A stretch of 64,000 nt of DNA from Carnobacterium_B sp045617425 (GTDB lineage: Bacteria > Bacillota > Bacilli > Lactobacillales > Carnobacteriaceae): positions 1-64,000 of the forward strand of contig NZ_JAZLIO010000003.1 in NCBI RefSeq assembly GCF_045617425.1, given 5' to 3'. This document shows positions 53,216 through 61,499 of the stretch, in pieces (position 1 is the stretch's first letter; every line of letters starts with the position of its first letter). The notes under the pieces are model-generated. The model was not told the DNA's origin. It saw only the letters and a program-made list of their open reading frames with translations, and made no database searches. Position numbers and translations under genes: made by a program.

Positions 53216-54658
53216 ATGTCTAAATTTCCAAAAGATTTCTTATGGGGTGGAGCTTTAGCCGCCCACCAATTTGAAGGTGGCTGGGACCAAGGTGGTAAAG
53301 GTCCGAGCGTCGCTGATGTGATGACAGCTGGTGCAGCTGGTAAGCCACGCGAAATCACCAAAACGGTTGAAGAGGGTAAATTTTATCCGAATCACGAAGC
53401 CATTGATTTTTACCATCGTTATAAAGAAGATGTGGCGTTGTTCGCTGAAATGGGATTGAACAGTTTACGTACATCTATCAACTGGACACGTATTTTCCCG
53501 AAAGGTGATGAAGCTGAACCTAATGAAGCTGGACTTCAATTCTACGATGATTTATTTGATGAATTATTGAAAAATGGGATTGAACCAGTTATTACGCTAA
53601 CTCACTTTGAAATGCCGCTTCACTTAGCACAAACTTATGGTGGATTTAGAAACCGTAAAGTAGTCGATTACTTTGTTAAATTTGCCGAAGTAGTTTTCGA
53701 GCGTTACAAAAACAAAGTGAAGTACTGGATGACGTTTAACGAAATCAACAATATGATGGACTATACTAACCCGATTTTCTTATGGACAAATGTGGGTGTA
53801 CAAGTTGAAGAAGGCGAAAACGCTAAAGAAGTGATGTATACTGCAGCGCACCATGTGTTGTTAGCAAGTGCTCTATCAGTGAAAATCGGTCGCCAAATCA
53901 ATCCTGATTTCCAAATTGGGGCGATGGTATCTCATGTACCAATCTATCCATTAACGGCTCATCCAGAAGATGCTATGTTGGCTGAAGAATCGATGCATTT
54001 GCGCTATTTCTTCCCAGATATACAAGTACGTGGGTATTATCCAAACTATGCGCTGAAAGAATTTGAACGCGATGGCTTGAATATTCCTATTCAAGAAGGC
54101 GACGCTGAAATATTAGCACAAGGTAAAGTGAACTATTTAGGGTTTAGTTACTATATGTCTAATGTGGTGGATCATAAAGATAAAAACATCGATGATGAAG
54201 CTGCTAACGTGCATGGTAAGATTCCTTATCAAGTAGATAACCCATATCTAAAGGCTAGCGACTGGGGTTGGACAATCGATCCTGTAGGTTTACGTTACAC
54301 GTTGAATCGTTTCTGGGATCGTTATCAAATTCCGCTATTCATTGTGGAAAATGGGTTTGGTGCGATTGATACTGTTGAAGAAGACGGCAGCATTCATGAT
54401 GAAGCTCGTATCTCTTATTTGCGTGAACACATCAAACAAATGGGCATTGCGATAGATCGCGACGGTGTTGAATTGATGGGTTATACACCTTGGGGAATCA
54501 TTGATATCGTTTCATTCACTACTGGAGAAATGAAAAAACGTTACGGCATGATTTATGTCGACCGTGATAACGAAGGTAATGGGACGATGAAACGCAGTAA
54601 GAAAGATTCCTTTGACTGGTACAAAAAAGTCATTGAATCCAATGGAAAAAACTTATAA
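53216..54658 (+). CDS. bglA: 6-phospho-beta-glucosidase (GH1)
   Basis: Glycoside hydrolase family 1, 480 residues, splitting phosphorylated beta-glucosides such as cellobiose-6P or salicin-6P brought in by a PTS. The N-terminal FLWGGALAAHQFEG is typical. The acid/base glutamate is in MTFNEINNMMDY (about 177) and the nucleophile in IVENGFG (about 378). The phosphate-binding C-terminal region has KKRYGMIYVDRDNEGNGTMKRSKKDSFDWY in parts. No PTS genes adjoin it. It follows AGGAGG. Confidence 0.94.
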   Translation: MSKFPKDFLWGGALAAHQFEGGWDQGGKGPSVADVMTAGAAGKPREITKTVEEGKFYPNHEAIDFYHRYKEDVALFAEMGLNSLRTSINWTRIFPKGDEAEPNEAGLQFYDDLFDELLKNGIEPVITLTHFEMPLHLAQTYGGFRNRKVVDYFVKFAEVVFERYKNKVKYWMTFNEINNMMDYTNPIFLWTNVGVQVEEGENAKEVMYTAAHHVLLASALSVKIGRQINPDFQIGAMVSHVPIYPLTAHPEDAMLAEESMHLRYFFPDIQVRGYYPNYALKEFERDGLNIPIQEGDAEILAQGKVNYLGFSYYMSNVVDHKDKNIDDEAANVHGKIPYQVDNPYLKASDWGWTIDPVGLRYTLNRFWDRYQIPLFIVENGFGAIDTVEEDGSIHDEARISYLREHIKQMGIAIDRDGVELMGYTPWGIIDIVSFTTGEMKKRYGMIYVDRDNEGNGTMKRSKKDSFDWYKKVIESNGKNL

Positions 54659-54719
54659 GATAGTTAAAAGGAAGCTTGAGACCTAAATTGAACTGCCCCT
54701 GTCAATTAGACAGGTAAAT

Positions 54720-54758
54720 AAAAAGCCATGTATGATAAAAATCATACATGGCTTTTTA
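54720..54758 (+). terminator. Terminator after bglA
   Basis: A 16-bp perfect stem (AAAAGCCATGTATGAT and complement) with a short loop and a T-run. Confidence 0.92.
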
Positions 54759-54904
54759 TGTTGGAATGGATATACCCATTTTTACCGTTACTCTCTTAGT
54801 AGTATAAAACTTAATATCTCTCTCAATGTCTTTTTCTAAACTCATCATCTAGATACAGCTGAATAGATTGTTCTATTTCTGTAACTGTAGTTTACTATTC
54901 GAAC
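54759..54904. other. Short non-coding stretch between bglA and def
   Basis: About 145 AT-rich bases with no gene or RNA seen. Confidence 0.5.
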
Positions 54905-54945
54905 GCAAAAAAATCCCCCTAAAGTAGTTTACTTTAGGGGGATAG
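54905..54945 (-). terminator. Terminator of def
   Basis: A 14-bp perfect stem (ATCCCCCTAAAGTA with its complement) with a 3-nt loop. On the minus strand a run of seven Ts follows it. Confidence 0.9.
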
Positions 54946-54969
54946 GTCCCGGACTCTGCTTTTTCGGTG

Positions 54970-55533
54970 TTAAGAAATAACTTTTACATCGTCATCTATT
55001 TTAAAAGGGTGTTCTTTATTGATATGATCATAAAACATGATGCCATTGATATGGTCAATTTCGTGTTGAATAACAATTGCTGGATAGTTTTTTAAACGCG
55101 TTTTGTGAAGTTCTCCTTCTAAGTCAAAGTACGTTAATGTAATACGGCTGTGGCGAGGCACGTAACCTGGAACTTCACGATCCACAGATAAGCAACCTTC
55201 ACCTTCAGTTAAACAAGCACTTTGAACTGAATGACTGATAATCTTTGGATTGACCATTACAGCGCTAATGATTGGCTCGTCAATTCCTTCTTCAATTCCA
55301 GGGATGTGCACAGCAATTAAACGTTTTGAAATGTCTAACTGAGGTGCTGCAAGCCCTACTCCAGCACGCAAGTTGTACTTTTCGGCAATTTCAGGATCTT
55401 GGCTGTTCTTTAGAAATTGCAGCATGTCTTTACCTAATTGTTTTTCTTCTTCACTAAGGGGCAATGCTAATTCTTTAGCAACCATTCTCAAGGTAGGATG
55501 GCCTTCTCTAATAATGTCTTCCATTGTAATCAT
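54970..55533 (-). CDS. def: Peptide deformylase
   Basis: Removes the formyl group from N-terminal fMet of new proteins. The 187 residues contain the three metal-site motifs: GVGLAAPQLD, EGCLSV (Cys ligand) and HEIDH (both His ligands and catalytic Glu). Length and insertion pattern are of the Gram-positive class 2 enzyme. ATG 55533 follows AGGAGTG by seven bases. It is a single-gene unit. Confidence 0.96.
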   Translation of the reverse strand: MITMEDIIREGHPTLRMVAKELALPLSEEEKQLGKDMLQFLKNSQDPEIAEKYNLRAGVGLAAPQLDISKRLIAVHIPGIEEGIDEPIISAVMVNPKIISHSVQSACLTEGEGCLSVDREVPGYVPRHSRITLTYFDLEGELHKTRLKNYPAIVIQHEIDHINGIMFYDHINKEHPFKIDDDVKVIS

Positions 55534-55747
55534 AACCGTTCACTCCTAATATTGTTTCGTAATAGTCATTTTCCGCATAGGGAAAATCCTTATCAATTTC
55601 GTCTAATCTATTTTATCAGTAAACTCAACTTTTTGCACGATGTATAAAAAGTTGAAAAAAAACTTTTTTTCATAAATAGATTATGGGATAATGGTGAACA
55701 TGAAAAGAGAAAATGTTTTCAAATTAAAAGTTAGAGGAGATTAGAAT

Positions 55748-57094
55748 ATGATAGATGCAAAAAGTTATGTTAACGAAGTTTATACTAAAGTTTCAGAACG
55801 GGATCCGGATCAACCGGAATATTTGCAAGCAGTCAAAGAATTTTTTGGTACTATCGAACCAGTCTTCGCAGCTCATCCAGAACTAATTAAAAAAAATATA
55901 TTAGAACGCTTAGTGGAACCAGAAAGAATTCTACAATTTAGAGTTCCGTGGGTTGATGATCAAGGGGCAGTAAATGTAAACCGTGGATACAGAGTGCAAT
56001 ACAATTCTGCTATAGGACCTTATAAAGGAGGGCTACGTTTCCATCCATCTGTTACACAAAGTATTGTGAAGTTTTTAGGATTTGAACAAATTTTCAAAAA
56101 TAGTCTAACTGGATTGCCTATTGGTGGCGGTAAAGGCGGTAGCGACTTTGATCCAAAAGGGAAATCTGACAATGAAGTTATGCGTTTTTGTCAAAGTTTT
56201 ATGTCAGAACTGCAACGTCATATAGGACCGGATATCGATGTACCAGCTGGTGATATCGGTGTGGGTGCACGTGAAATCGGATTTTTATTTGGCCAGTATA
56301 AAAAGTTGAATGGTTTTCAAGCGGGAATTTTAACTGGAAAACCAATTTTCTTAGGTGGTAGTTTAGCACGAACAGAGGCTACAGGCTACGGATTAGTTTA
56401 CTTTACTAAAGAAATGTTAGATGATATTGGAAAATCTTTCAAAAATCAAAAGGTCGTTGTTTCCGGAAGTGGAAATGTAGCCATCTATGCAATTGAAAAG
56501 GTTCAAGAATTTGGTGGAACAGTTATTGCTTGTTCGGATTCAGATGGTTATATTTTTGATCCAGAAGGAATTGATTTAGCACTTGTTAAAAAAATCAAAG
56601 AAGAAAAAAGAGAAAGAATTTCAGAGTATCTTACAGAACGTCCGAATGCAACTTATGAAAACGGCAATATCTGGAACTTAGATGAAAGATATACGATTGC
56701 ACTCCCATGCGCGACCCAAAATGAGATTGATGGACCTACAGCACAAAAAATGATTAGCCAAGGAGTTGGAGCTGTTGCCGAAGGAGCGAACATGCCATGT
56801 AATTTAGAGGCTGTTAAAGAGTTTCAAAAGGCTGGAATCGTATATGGTCCAGCTAAAGCAGCTAATGCTGGTGGTGTAGCAGTTTCAGCATTAGAAATGA
56901 GCCAAAATAGTCAAAGATTAAATTGGAGTTTTGAAGAAGTAGACGATGAATTGAAAAAAATTATGAAAAACATCTATAAAGAAATAAAAGATACAGCTAA
57001 GTCTTATAATTTAGATGGAGATTTTGTAGCTGGAGCGAATATTGCTGGTTTTACAAAAGTTGCAAAAGCAATGTTAAGTCAAGGAATTATTTAA
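55748..57094 (+). CDS. gdhA: Glutamate dehydrogenase, probably NADP-dependent
   Basis: Forms glutamate from 2-oxoglutarate and ammonia, or the reverse. The 448 residues match the hexameric small-subunit enzymes. The catalytic lysine region is PYKGGLRFHPSV and the active-site GLPIGGGKGGSDFDPKGKSDNEV. A Rossmann motif VVVSGSGNVAIYA lies at about 237. The length and the KSDNEVMRFCQSFM block suggest the biosynthetic NADP enzyme. TTAGAGGAGATT precedes the ATG. It is alone and ends in a terminator. Confidence 0.94.
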   Translation: MIDAKSYVNEVYTKVSERDPDQPEYLQAVKEFFGTIEPVFAAHPELIKKNILERLVEPERILQFRVPWVDDQGAVNVNRGYRVQYNSAIGPYKGGLRFHPSVTQSIVKFLGFEQIFKNSLTGLPIGGGKGGSDFDPKGKSDNEVMRFCQSFMSELQRHIGPDIDVPAGDIGVGAREIGFLFGQYKKLNGFQAGILTGKPIFLGGSLARTEATGYGLVYFTKEMLDDIGKSFKNQKVVVSGSGNVAIYAIEKVQEFGGTVIACSDSDGYIFDPEGIDLALVKKIKEEKRERISEYLTERPNATYENGNIWNLDERYTIALPCATQNEIDGPTAQKMISQGVGAVAEGANMPCNLEAVKEFQKAGIVYGPAKAANAGGVAVSALEMSQNSQRLNWSFEEVDDELKKIMKNIYKEIKDTAKSYNLDGDFVAGANIAGFTKVAKAMLSQGII

Positions 57095-57107
57095 ATAAAA
57101 ATAAAAG

Positions 57108-57136
57108 AAAACCCGTTAAAAAAACGGGTTTTTTTT
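57108..57136 (+). terminator. Terminator after gdhA
   Basis: A stem of AAAACCCGTT with AACGGGTTTT and a small A loop, then eight Ts. Confidence 0.92.
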
Positions 57137-57172
57137 AGCACGAATAAAAACAATAGTGTTTTTATTCGTGCT
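57137..57172. terminator. Second hairpin after gdhA
   Basis: A perfect 15-bp stem (AGCACGAATAAAAAC and complement) with a 6-nt loop, directly after the first terminator. It has no T-run, so its role is unclear; it may be a 3'-end stabiliser or act on the other strand. Confidence 0.6.
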
Positions 57173-57646
57173 TGTAGTTAAAATTTACGAAAAATAACAG
57201 TTGAAAAATAAAAAAAAGGCGGAAAAGTGAACAATTACTGGCTCCTAATCAAGAGAAAATCTTTTTGTGAAAAAAGATGTATCCAAAAAAATGAAGATAT
57301 TTTTGTAAAAAGTAATACAGTTAAATGAAAATTATATAACAGTTTTAAAGAGGTAAGTATCCGCTTTTTTCAGAGTTTAATTTTAAATTAATGTGCTATA
57401 TAACAACGAATAAACATTTTTTATAGTGAAAATTTTCACAATAAGGATTCCAGTATGGCTGAAAAACTAGATTAAATTAAAGTGAATAGATAGAATTCAT
57501 ATGGTTTAACATTTAGTTTGCTTGCATCTAAGTTGAAAGCGTGTTAAATTTAAACTGTAAAAAGTTCTGAGTAATACAGTTTCTTTAATAGTATAAAACA
57601 GAATTTTGAAAAACAATATTGTAAACGAGAGAGGAATGGGTTATAC
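57173..57646. promoter_or_regulatory. Long regulatory region of the PDH operon with Rex-like operator
   Basis: About 470 AT-rich non-coding bases. At 57424-57441 the palindrome TAGTGAAAATTTTCACAA matches the Rex consensus TTGTGAAnnnnTTCACAA at 13 of 14 defined positions when read on the minus strand. Rex, a redox repressor that lets go when NADH is high, would be a natural controller of PDH. No firm -35/-10 pair is evident. GAGAGGAATGG is the Shine-Dalgarno of pdhA. Confidence 0.65.
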
Positions 57647-58756
57647 ATGGTGAACAAGAAACAACCAATAGATTTTGAAGCATTGTTAAGCACAATTGAT
57701 GCTGCTTTCCCAATGGTACAAATCTTAGATAAAGACGGTAAAGTAGTAAATAAAGATATTATGCCTGATTTGTCTGACGACCAACTTGTTGAATTAATGG
57801 AAAAAATGGTTTGGTCTAGAATCTTACACGAACGTTCAATGGCTTTAGCTCGTCAAGGACGCCTAGGTTTCTACGCTCCTACAGCTGGACAAGAGGCTTC
57901 TCAATTAGCAAGTCATTATGCATTTGAAAAAGAAGATGAATTATATCCAGGATACCGTGATATTCCTCAATTGATTCAACATGGTTTGCCAATATCAAAA
58001 GCATTCTTATGGTCTCGTGGACATTCAGCAGGAAACGAATATCCTGAAGATTTACACGCTGTGCCACCACAAATTATTATTGGTGCTCAAATCATCCAAG
58101 CTATGGGTGCTGGTATCGGGCTTAAAAAACGTGGCAAACAAAACGTTGCGTTCACTTACACTGGTGATGGCGGTTCATCTCAAGGAGATTTCTATGAAGG
58201 ATTGAATTTTGCTGGTGCCTACAAAGCTCCTGTAGTATTCTTTGTTCAAAATAACGGATACGCAATCTCAACTCCTCGTCACAAACAAACTGCAGCAACT
58301 ACTTTAGCTCAAAAAGCTGTAGCAGCTGGAATCCCTGGAGTTCAAGTAGATGGTATGGACCCATTAGCAGTTTATGCTGTTACTAAACAAGCAAGAGAAT
58401 GGGCTGTAGCTGGAAATGGTCCTGTCCTAATTGAAACAATCACTTCACGTTTCGGTCCTCATTCTACATCTGGAGATGACCCAACACGTTACCGTGATAA
58501 AGATAGTTTTGATTACTGGGAACAACGCGATCCATTAATTCGTTTCCGTAATTTCTTAACTGAAAAAGGTTTATGGTCTGAAGAAAAAGAAAATGAATTA
58601 ATTGAAAAAACTAAAGAAGAAGTTAAAGCATCTGTTAAAGAAGCTGACCAAGCACCAAAACAAAAAGTTTCTGATTTCTTGAAAAATATGTATGAAACAC
58701 CAACTCAAGTTATCGCTGAACAAATTGCAACTTTCGAAGCAAAGGAGAGTAAATAA
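57647..58756 (+). CDS. pdhA: Pyruvate dehydrogenase E1 alpha subunit
   Basis: ThDP-binding half of E1 (alpha2beta2), which decarboxylates pyruvate and hands an acetyl group to E2. Of 369 residues, the ThDP/Mg motif is GDGGSSQGDFYEGLNFAGAYKAPVVFFVQNN in parts, near 173-204. The phosphorylation-loop-like region RFGPHSTSGDDPTRYR is typical. It is the first gene of pdhABCD, two bases from pdhB, with highly biased codons, as in abundant proteins. Confidence 0.96.
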   Translation: MVNKKQPIDFEALLSTIDAAFPMVQILDKDGKVVNKDIMPDLSDDQLVELMEKMVWSRILHERSMALARQGRLGFYAPTAGQEASQLASHYAFEKEDELYPGYRDIPQLIQHGLPISKAFLWSRGHSAGNEYPEDLHAVPPQIIIGAQIIQAMGAGIGLKKRGKQNVAFTYTGDGGSSQGDFYEGLNFAGAYKAPVVFFVQNNGYAISTPRHKQTAATTLAQKAVAAGIPGVQVDGMDPLAVYAVTKQAREWAVAGNGPVLIETITSRFGPHSTSGDDPTRYRDKDSFDYWEQRDPLIRFRNFLTEKGLWSEEKENELIEKTKEEVKASVKEADQAPKQKVSDFLKNMYETPTQVIAEQIATFEAKESK

Positions 58757-58758
58757 AC

Positions 58759-59736
58759 ATGGCACAAAAAACAATGATTCAAGCGATTACTGAAGCGCTT
58801 GACCAAGAAATGGAACGCGATCAAGATATTTTGATTTTTGGTGAAGATGTGGGTAAAAATGGCGGTGTATTCCGTGCAACTGCCGGTCTTCAAGAAAAAT
58901 ATGGTGAAGAGCGTGTTTCAGATACACCACTTGCTGAATCAGGTATTGGTGGATTAGCTATTGGACTTGCTTTCCAAGGTTTCCGTCCTGTTCCAGAAAT
59001 CCAATTTATTGGTTTCTTATTTGAAGTATTAGATTCAATCGTAGGACAAGCTGCACGTACTCGTTACCGTATGAGTAGCACTCGTAACATGCCTATTACG
59101 ATTCGTACGCCATTTGGTGGAGGAGTTCATACTCCAGAAATGCACTCAGATAATCTTGAAGGTTTGCTCACTCAATCTCCAGGTATCAAAGTAGTTGTTC
59201 CATCAAACCCATACGATGCAAAAGGTTTATTAATCTCCGCATTACGTGACAATGACCCAGTAGTATTCATGGAACACATGAAATTATACCGTTCATTCCG
59301 TGATGAAGTTCCTGAAGAAATTTACACTGTTCCTCTAGGAAAAGCTGCCATCACTCGTGAAGGTAAAGATGTTTCTGTTATCACTTACGGAGCTATGGTG
59401 CGTGAAGCAATCAAAGCTGCTGATGAACTAGAAAAAGAAGGTATCTCTGTAGAAATCGTTGATTTAAGAACTATTTCTCCATTAGATATCGAAACAATTG
59501 TAGCTTCAGTTGAAAAAACTGGACGCGTTGTAGTAGTTCAAGAAGCACAACGTCAAGCAGGTGTAGGCGCAATGGTTATGTCTGAAATTTCTGAACGTGC
59601 TATCCTTTCACTACAAGCTCCAATCGGACGTGTAGCAGCACCAGATACAGTTTTCCCATTTGGTTTAGCTGAAAATGCATGGTTACCAAATGCAACTGAT
59701 ATTGCTGATAAAGTTAAAGAAACGTACAATTTCTAA
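58759..59736 (+). CDS. pdhB: Pyruvate dehydrogenase E1 beta subunit
   Basis: Second half of E1, 325 residues. GEDVGKNGGVFRAT at about 28-41 contributes the ThDP-activating acids, and SDTPLAESGIGGLAIGLA, THTPEMHSDN-like and VVVQEAQRQAG are conserved transketolase-fold blocks. It starts two bases after pdhA, behind AAGGAGAG. A hairpin lies between it and pdhC. Confidence 0.96.
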   Translation: MAQKTMIQAITEALDQEMERDQDILIFGEDVGKNGGVFRATAGLQEKYGEERVSDTPLAESGIGGLAIGLAFQGFRPVPEIQFIGFLFEVLDSIVGQAARTRYRMSSTRNMPITIRTPFGGGVHTPEMHSDNLEGLLTQSPGIKVVVPSNPYDAKGLLISALRDNDPVVFMEHMKLYRSFRDEVPEEIYTVPLGKAAITREGKDVSVITYGAMVREAIKAADELEKEGISVEIVDLRTISPLDIETIVASVEKTGRVVVVQEAQRQAGVGAMVMSEISERAILSLQAPIGRVAAPDTVFPFGLAENAWLPNATDIADKVKETYNF

Positions 59737-59756
59737 TCTATTCATATGTGAAATAA

Positions 59757-59797
59757 CAAATGCGATAAAGCTTATAGAGTCTATTGCATTTGTTTGT
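59757..59797 (+). terminator. Hairpin between pdhB and pdhC
   Basis: An 11-bp stem (CAAATGCGATA with TATTGCATTTG, one G-U pair) with a 14-nt loop, followed by TTTGTTCT. It is probably a partial terminator or an mRNA processing or stability element in the operon, separating E1 from E2/E3. Confidence 0.6.
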
Positions 59798-59864
59798 TCT
59801 AGTATTAAAAACTAAACTGATATTTCTAAAAGAATAGCTAAACATAGAAGGGAAGAAAAATAAA

Positions 59865-61487
59865 ATGTCATTTAAATTTAAATTACCAGATGTTGGAGAA
59901 GGAATGGCTGAAGGCGAAATCGTAAAATGGTTAGTAGCTGAAGGCGATACAATTGAAGAAGAAGATTCAATCGTAGAAATTCAAAACGACAAATCTGTAG
60001 AAGAAATTGCAACTCCAGTTTCTGGAACCGTTAAAAAAATTATGGTTGAAGAAGGAACAGTAGCAACAGTTGGACAAGTTATTATTGAAATCGATGCTCC
60101 AGGACATGAAGATGACGAAGAAGAGGGATCTGTTCCAGCTACTTCACCAGAAGCACCAGCCGCATCTGCTCCAGAACCGGCAGCAGCACCAGCTTCATCA
60201 GGAACTTCATTCTTCCAATTCAAAATGCCAGACGTTGGAGAAGGAATGGCTGAAGGTGAAATCGTAAAATGGTTAGTAGCTGAAGGCGATACAGTTAATG
60301 AAGAAGATTCTGTTGCAGAAATCCAAAACGATAAATCTGTAGAAGAGATTGCAACTCCAGTTTCTGGAACAATCAAAAAGATTTTAGTTGAAGAAGGAAC
60401 AGTAGCAATGGTAGGTCAAGTATTGATAGAAATTGACTCTCCAGAGCATAATCCTAAAGGTTCAGCACCAGCTACTCAAGAAGCGCCTGCTGCACCAACT
60501 GTAACATCAACTTCAACAGAAGCATCAGCTTCAAATAAAAATGTTTTAGCTATGCCATCTGTTCGTCAATTTGCTCGTGAAAACGATGTTGACATCACTT
60601 TAGTTGCTGCTACTGGTAAAAATGGTCGTACAACTAAAGAAGATATTGAAAACTTCAAGAACAATGGTGGGAAAGCCCCTGAAGTTGCAGCATCAGCACA
60701 AACTGAAAAAGCAACTGAAGCTAAAGCTCCAGCAGCTAAGAAAGAAGCTGCTCCAGCTAAAGCATTCAAATCTAACCAAGCTGAACTTGAAACTCGTGAA
60801 GCAATGACTCCAATGCGTAAAGCTATCGCTAAAGCAATGGTAAACAGCAAAGCGACTGCTCCACATGTTACATTGTTTGATGAAGTAGATTCAACTAAGT
60901 TGATGGCTCACCGTAAACACTTTAAAGATATAGCAGCAAGTAAAGGTGTTAAACTAACATTCTTACCTTACGTTGTTAAAGCTATCGTTTCAGTATTACG
61001 TAAATATCCAGCATTGAATGCATCAATTGATGATTCAACAAACGAAATTGTTTACAAACATTACTTCAATATCGGCATCGCTACAGATACTGACCGCGGA
61101 TTGTTTGTACCAGTTGTTAAAGATGCTGATGCTAAGAGCATTTTCTCTATCGCAAGCGAAATTACTGAACTTTCTGGTAAAGCTACAGAAGGTAAATTAG
61201 CTGCTAACGAAATGAGCAACGGTTCACTTTCAATCAGTAACATCGGTTCAATCGGTGGAGGTTGGTTCACTCCAGTAATCAACTACCCTGAAGTTGCAAT
61301 TTTAGGTGTAGGCCGTATCGCTAAAAAAGCAATTGTTAATGCAGATGATGAAATTGTTGTAGCACCAGTTATGCAATTGTCATTAAGTTTTGACCACCGT
61401 ATCATTGATGGAGCAACTGCACAAAAAGCAATGAATGAATTGAAAACATTACTTGCTGATCCAGAATTATTGTTAATGGAAGGGTAA
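59865..61487 (+). CDS. pdhC: Pyruvate dehydrogenase E2, dihydrolipoamide acetyltransferase
   Basis: Core of the PDH complex, 540 residues. Two lipoyl domains (about 1-78 and 115-192) carry swinging lysines Lys43 and Lys157, both in QNDKSVEEIA. Ala/Pro-rich linkers follow each. The E1/E3-binding domain is VLAMPSVRQFARENDVDITLV (about 226-246, in parts), and the catalytic domain ends with the DHRIIDGA motif. The two lipoyl domains are almost identical in DNA as well as in protein, so the duplication is recent or is kept alike by recombination. Confidence 0.96.
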   Translation: MSFKFKLPDVGEGMAEGEIVKWLVAEGDTIEEEDSIVEIQNDKSVEEIATPVSGTVKKIMVEEGTVATVGQVIIEIDAPGHEDDEEEGSVPATSPEAPAASAPEPAAAPASSGTSFFQFKMPDVGEGMAEGEIVKWLVAEGDTVNEEDSVAEIQNDKSVEEIATPVSGTIKKILVEEGTVAMVGQVLIEIDSPEHNPKGSAPATQEAPAAPTVTSTSTEASASNKNVLAMPSVRQFARENDVDITLVAATGKNGRTTKEDIENFKNNGGKAPEVAASAQTEKATEAKAPAAKKEAAPAKAFKSNQAELETREAMTPMRKAIAKAMVNSKATAPHVTLFDEVDSTKLMAHRKHFKDIAASKGVKLTFLPYVVKAIVSVLRKYPALNASIDDSTNEIVYKHYFNIGIATDTDRGLFVPVVKDADAKSIFSIASEITELSGKATEGKLAANEMSNGSLSISNIGSIGGGWFTPVINYPEVAILGVGRIAKKAIVNADDEIVVAPVMQLSLSFDHRIIDGATAQKAMNELKTLLADPELLLMEG

Positions 61488-61499
61488 GGTGAAGGTTAA

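Noticed and set aside
60566..60850. Minus-strand open frame in pdhC
   Set aside because: It is the antisense of an Ala/Lys-rich linker region, whose biased codons leave the opposite strand open.
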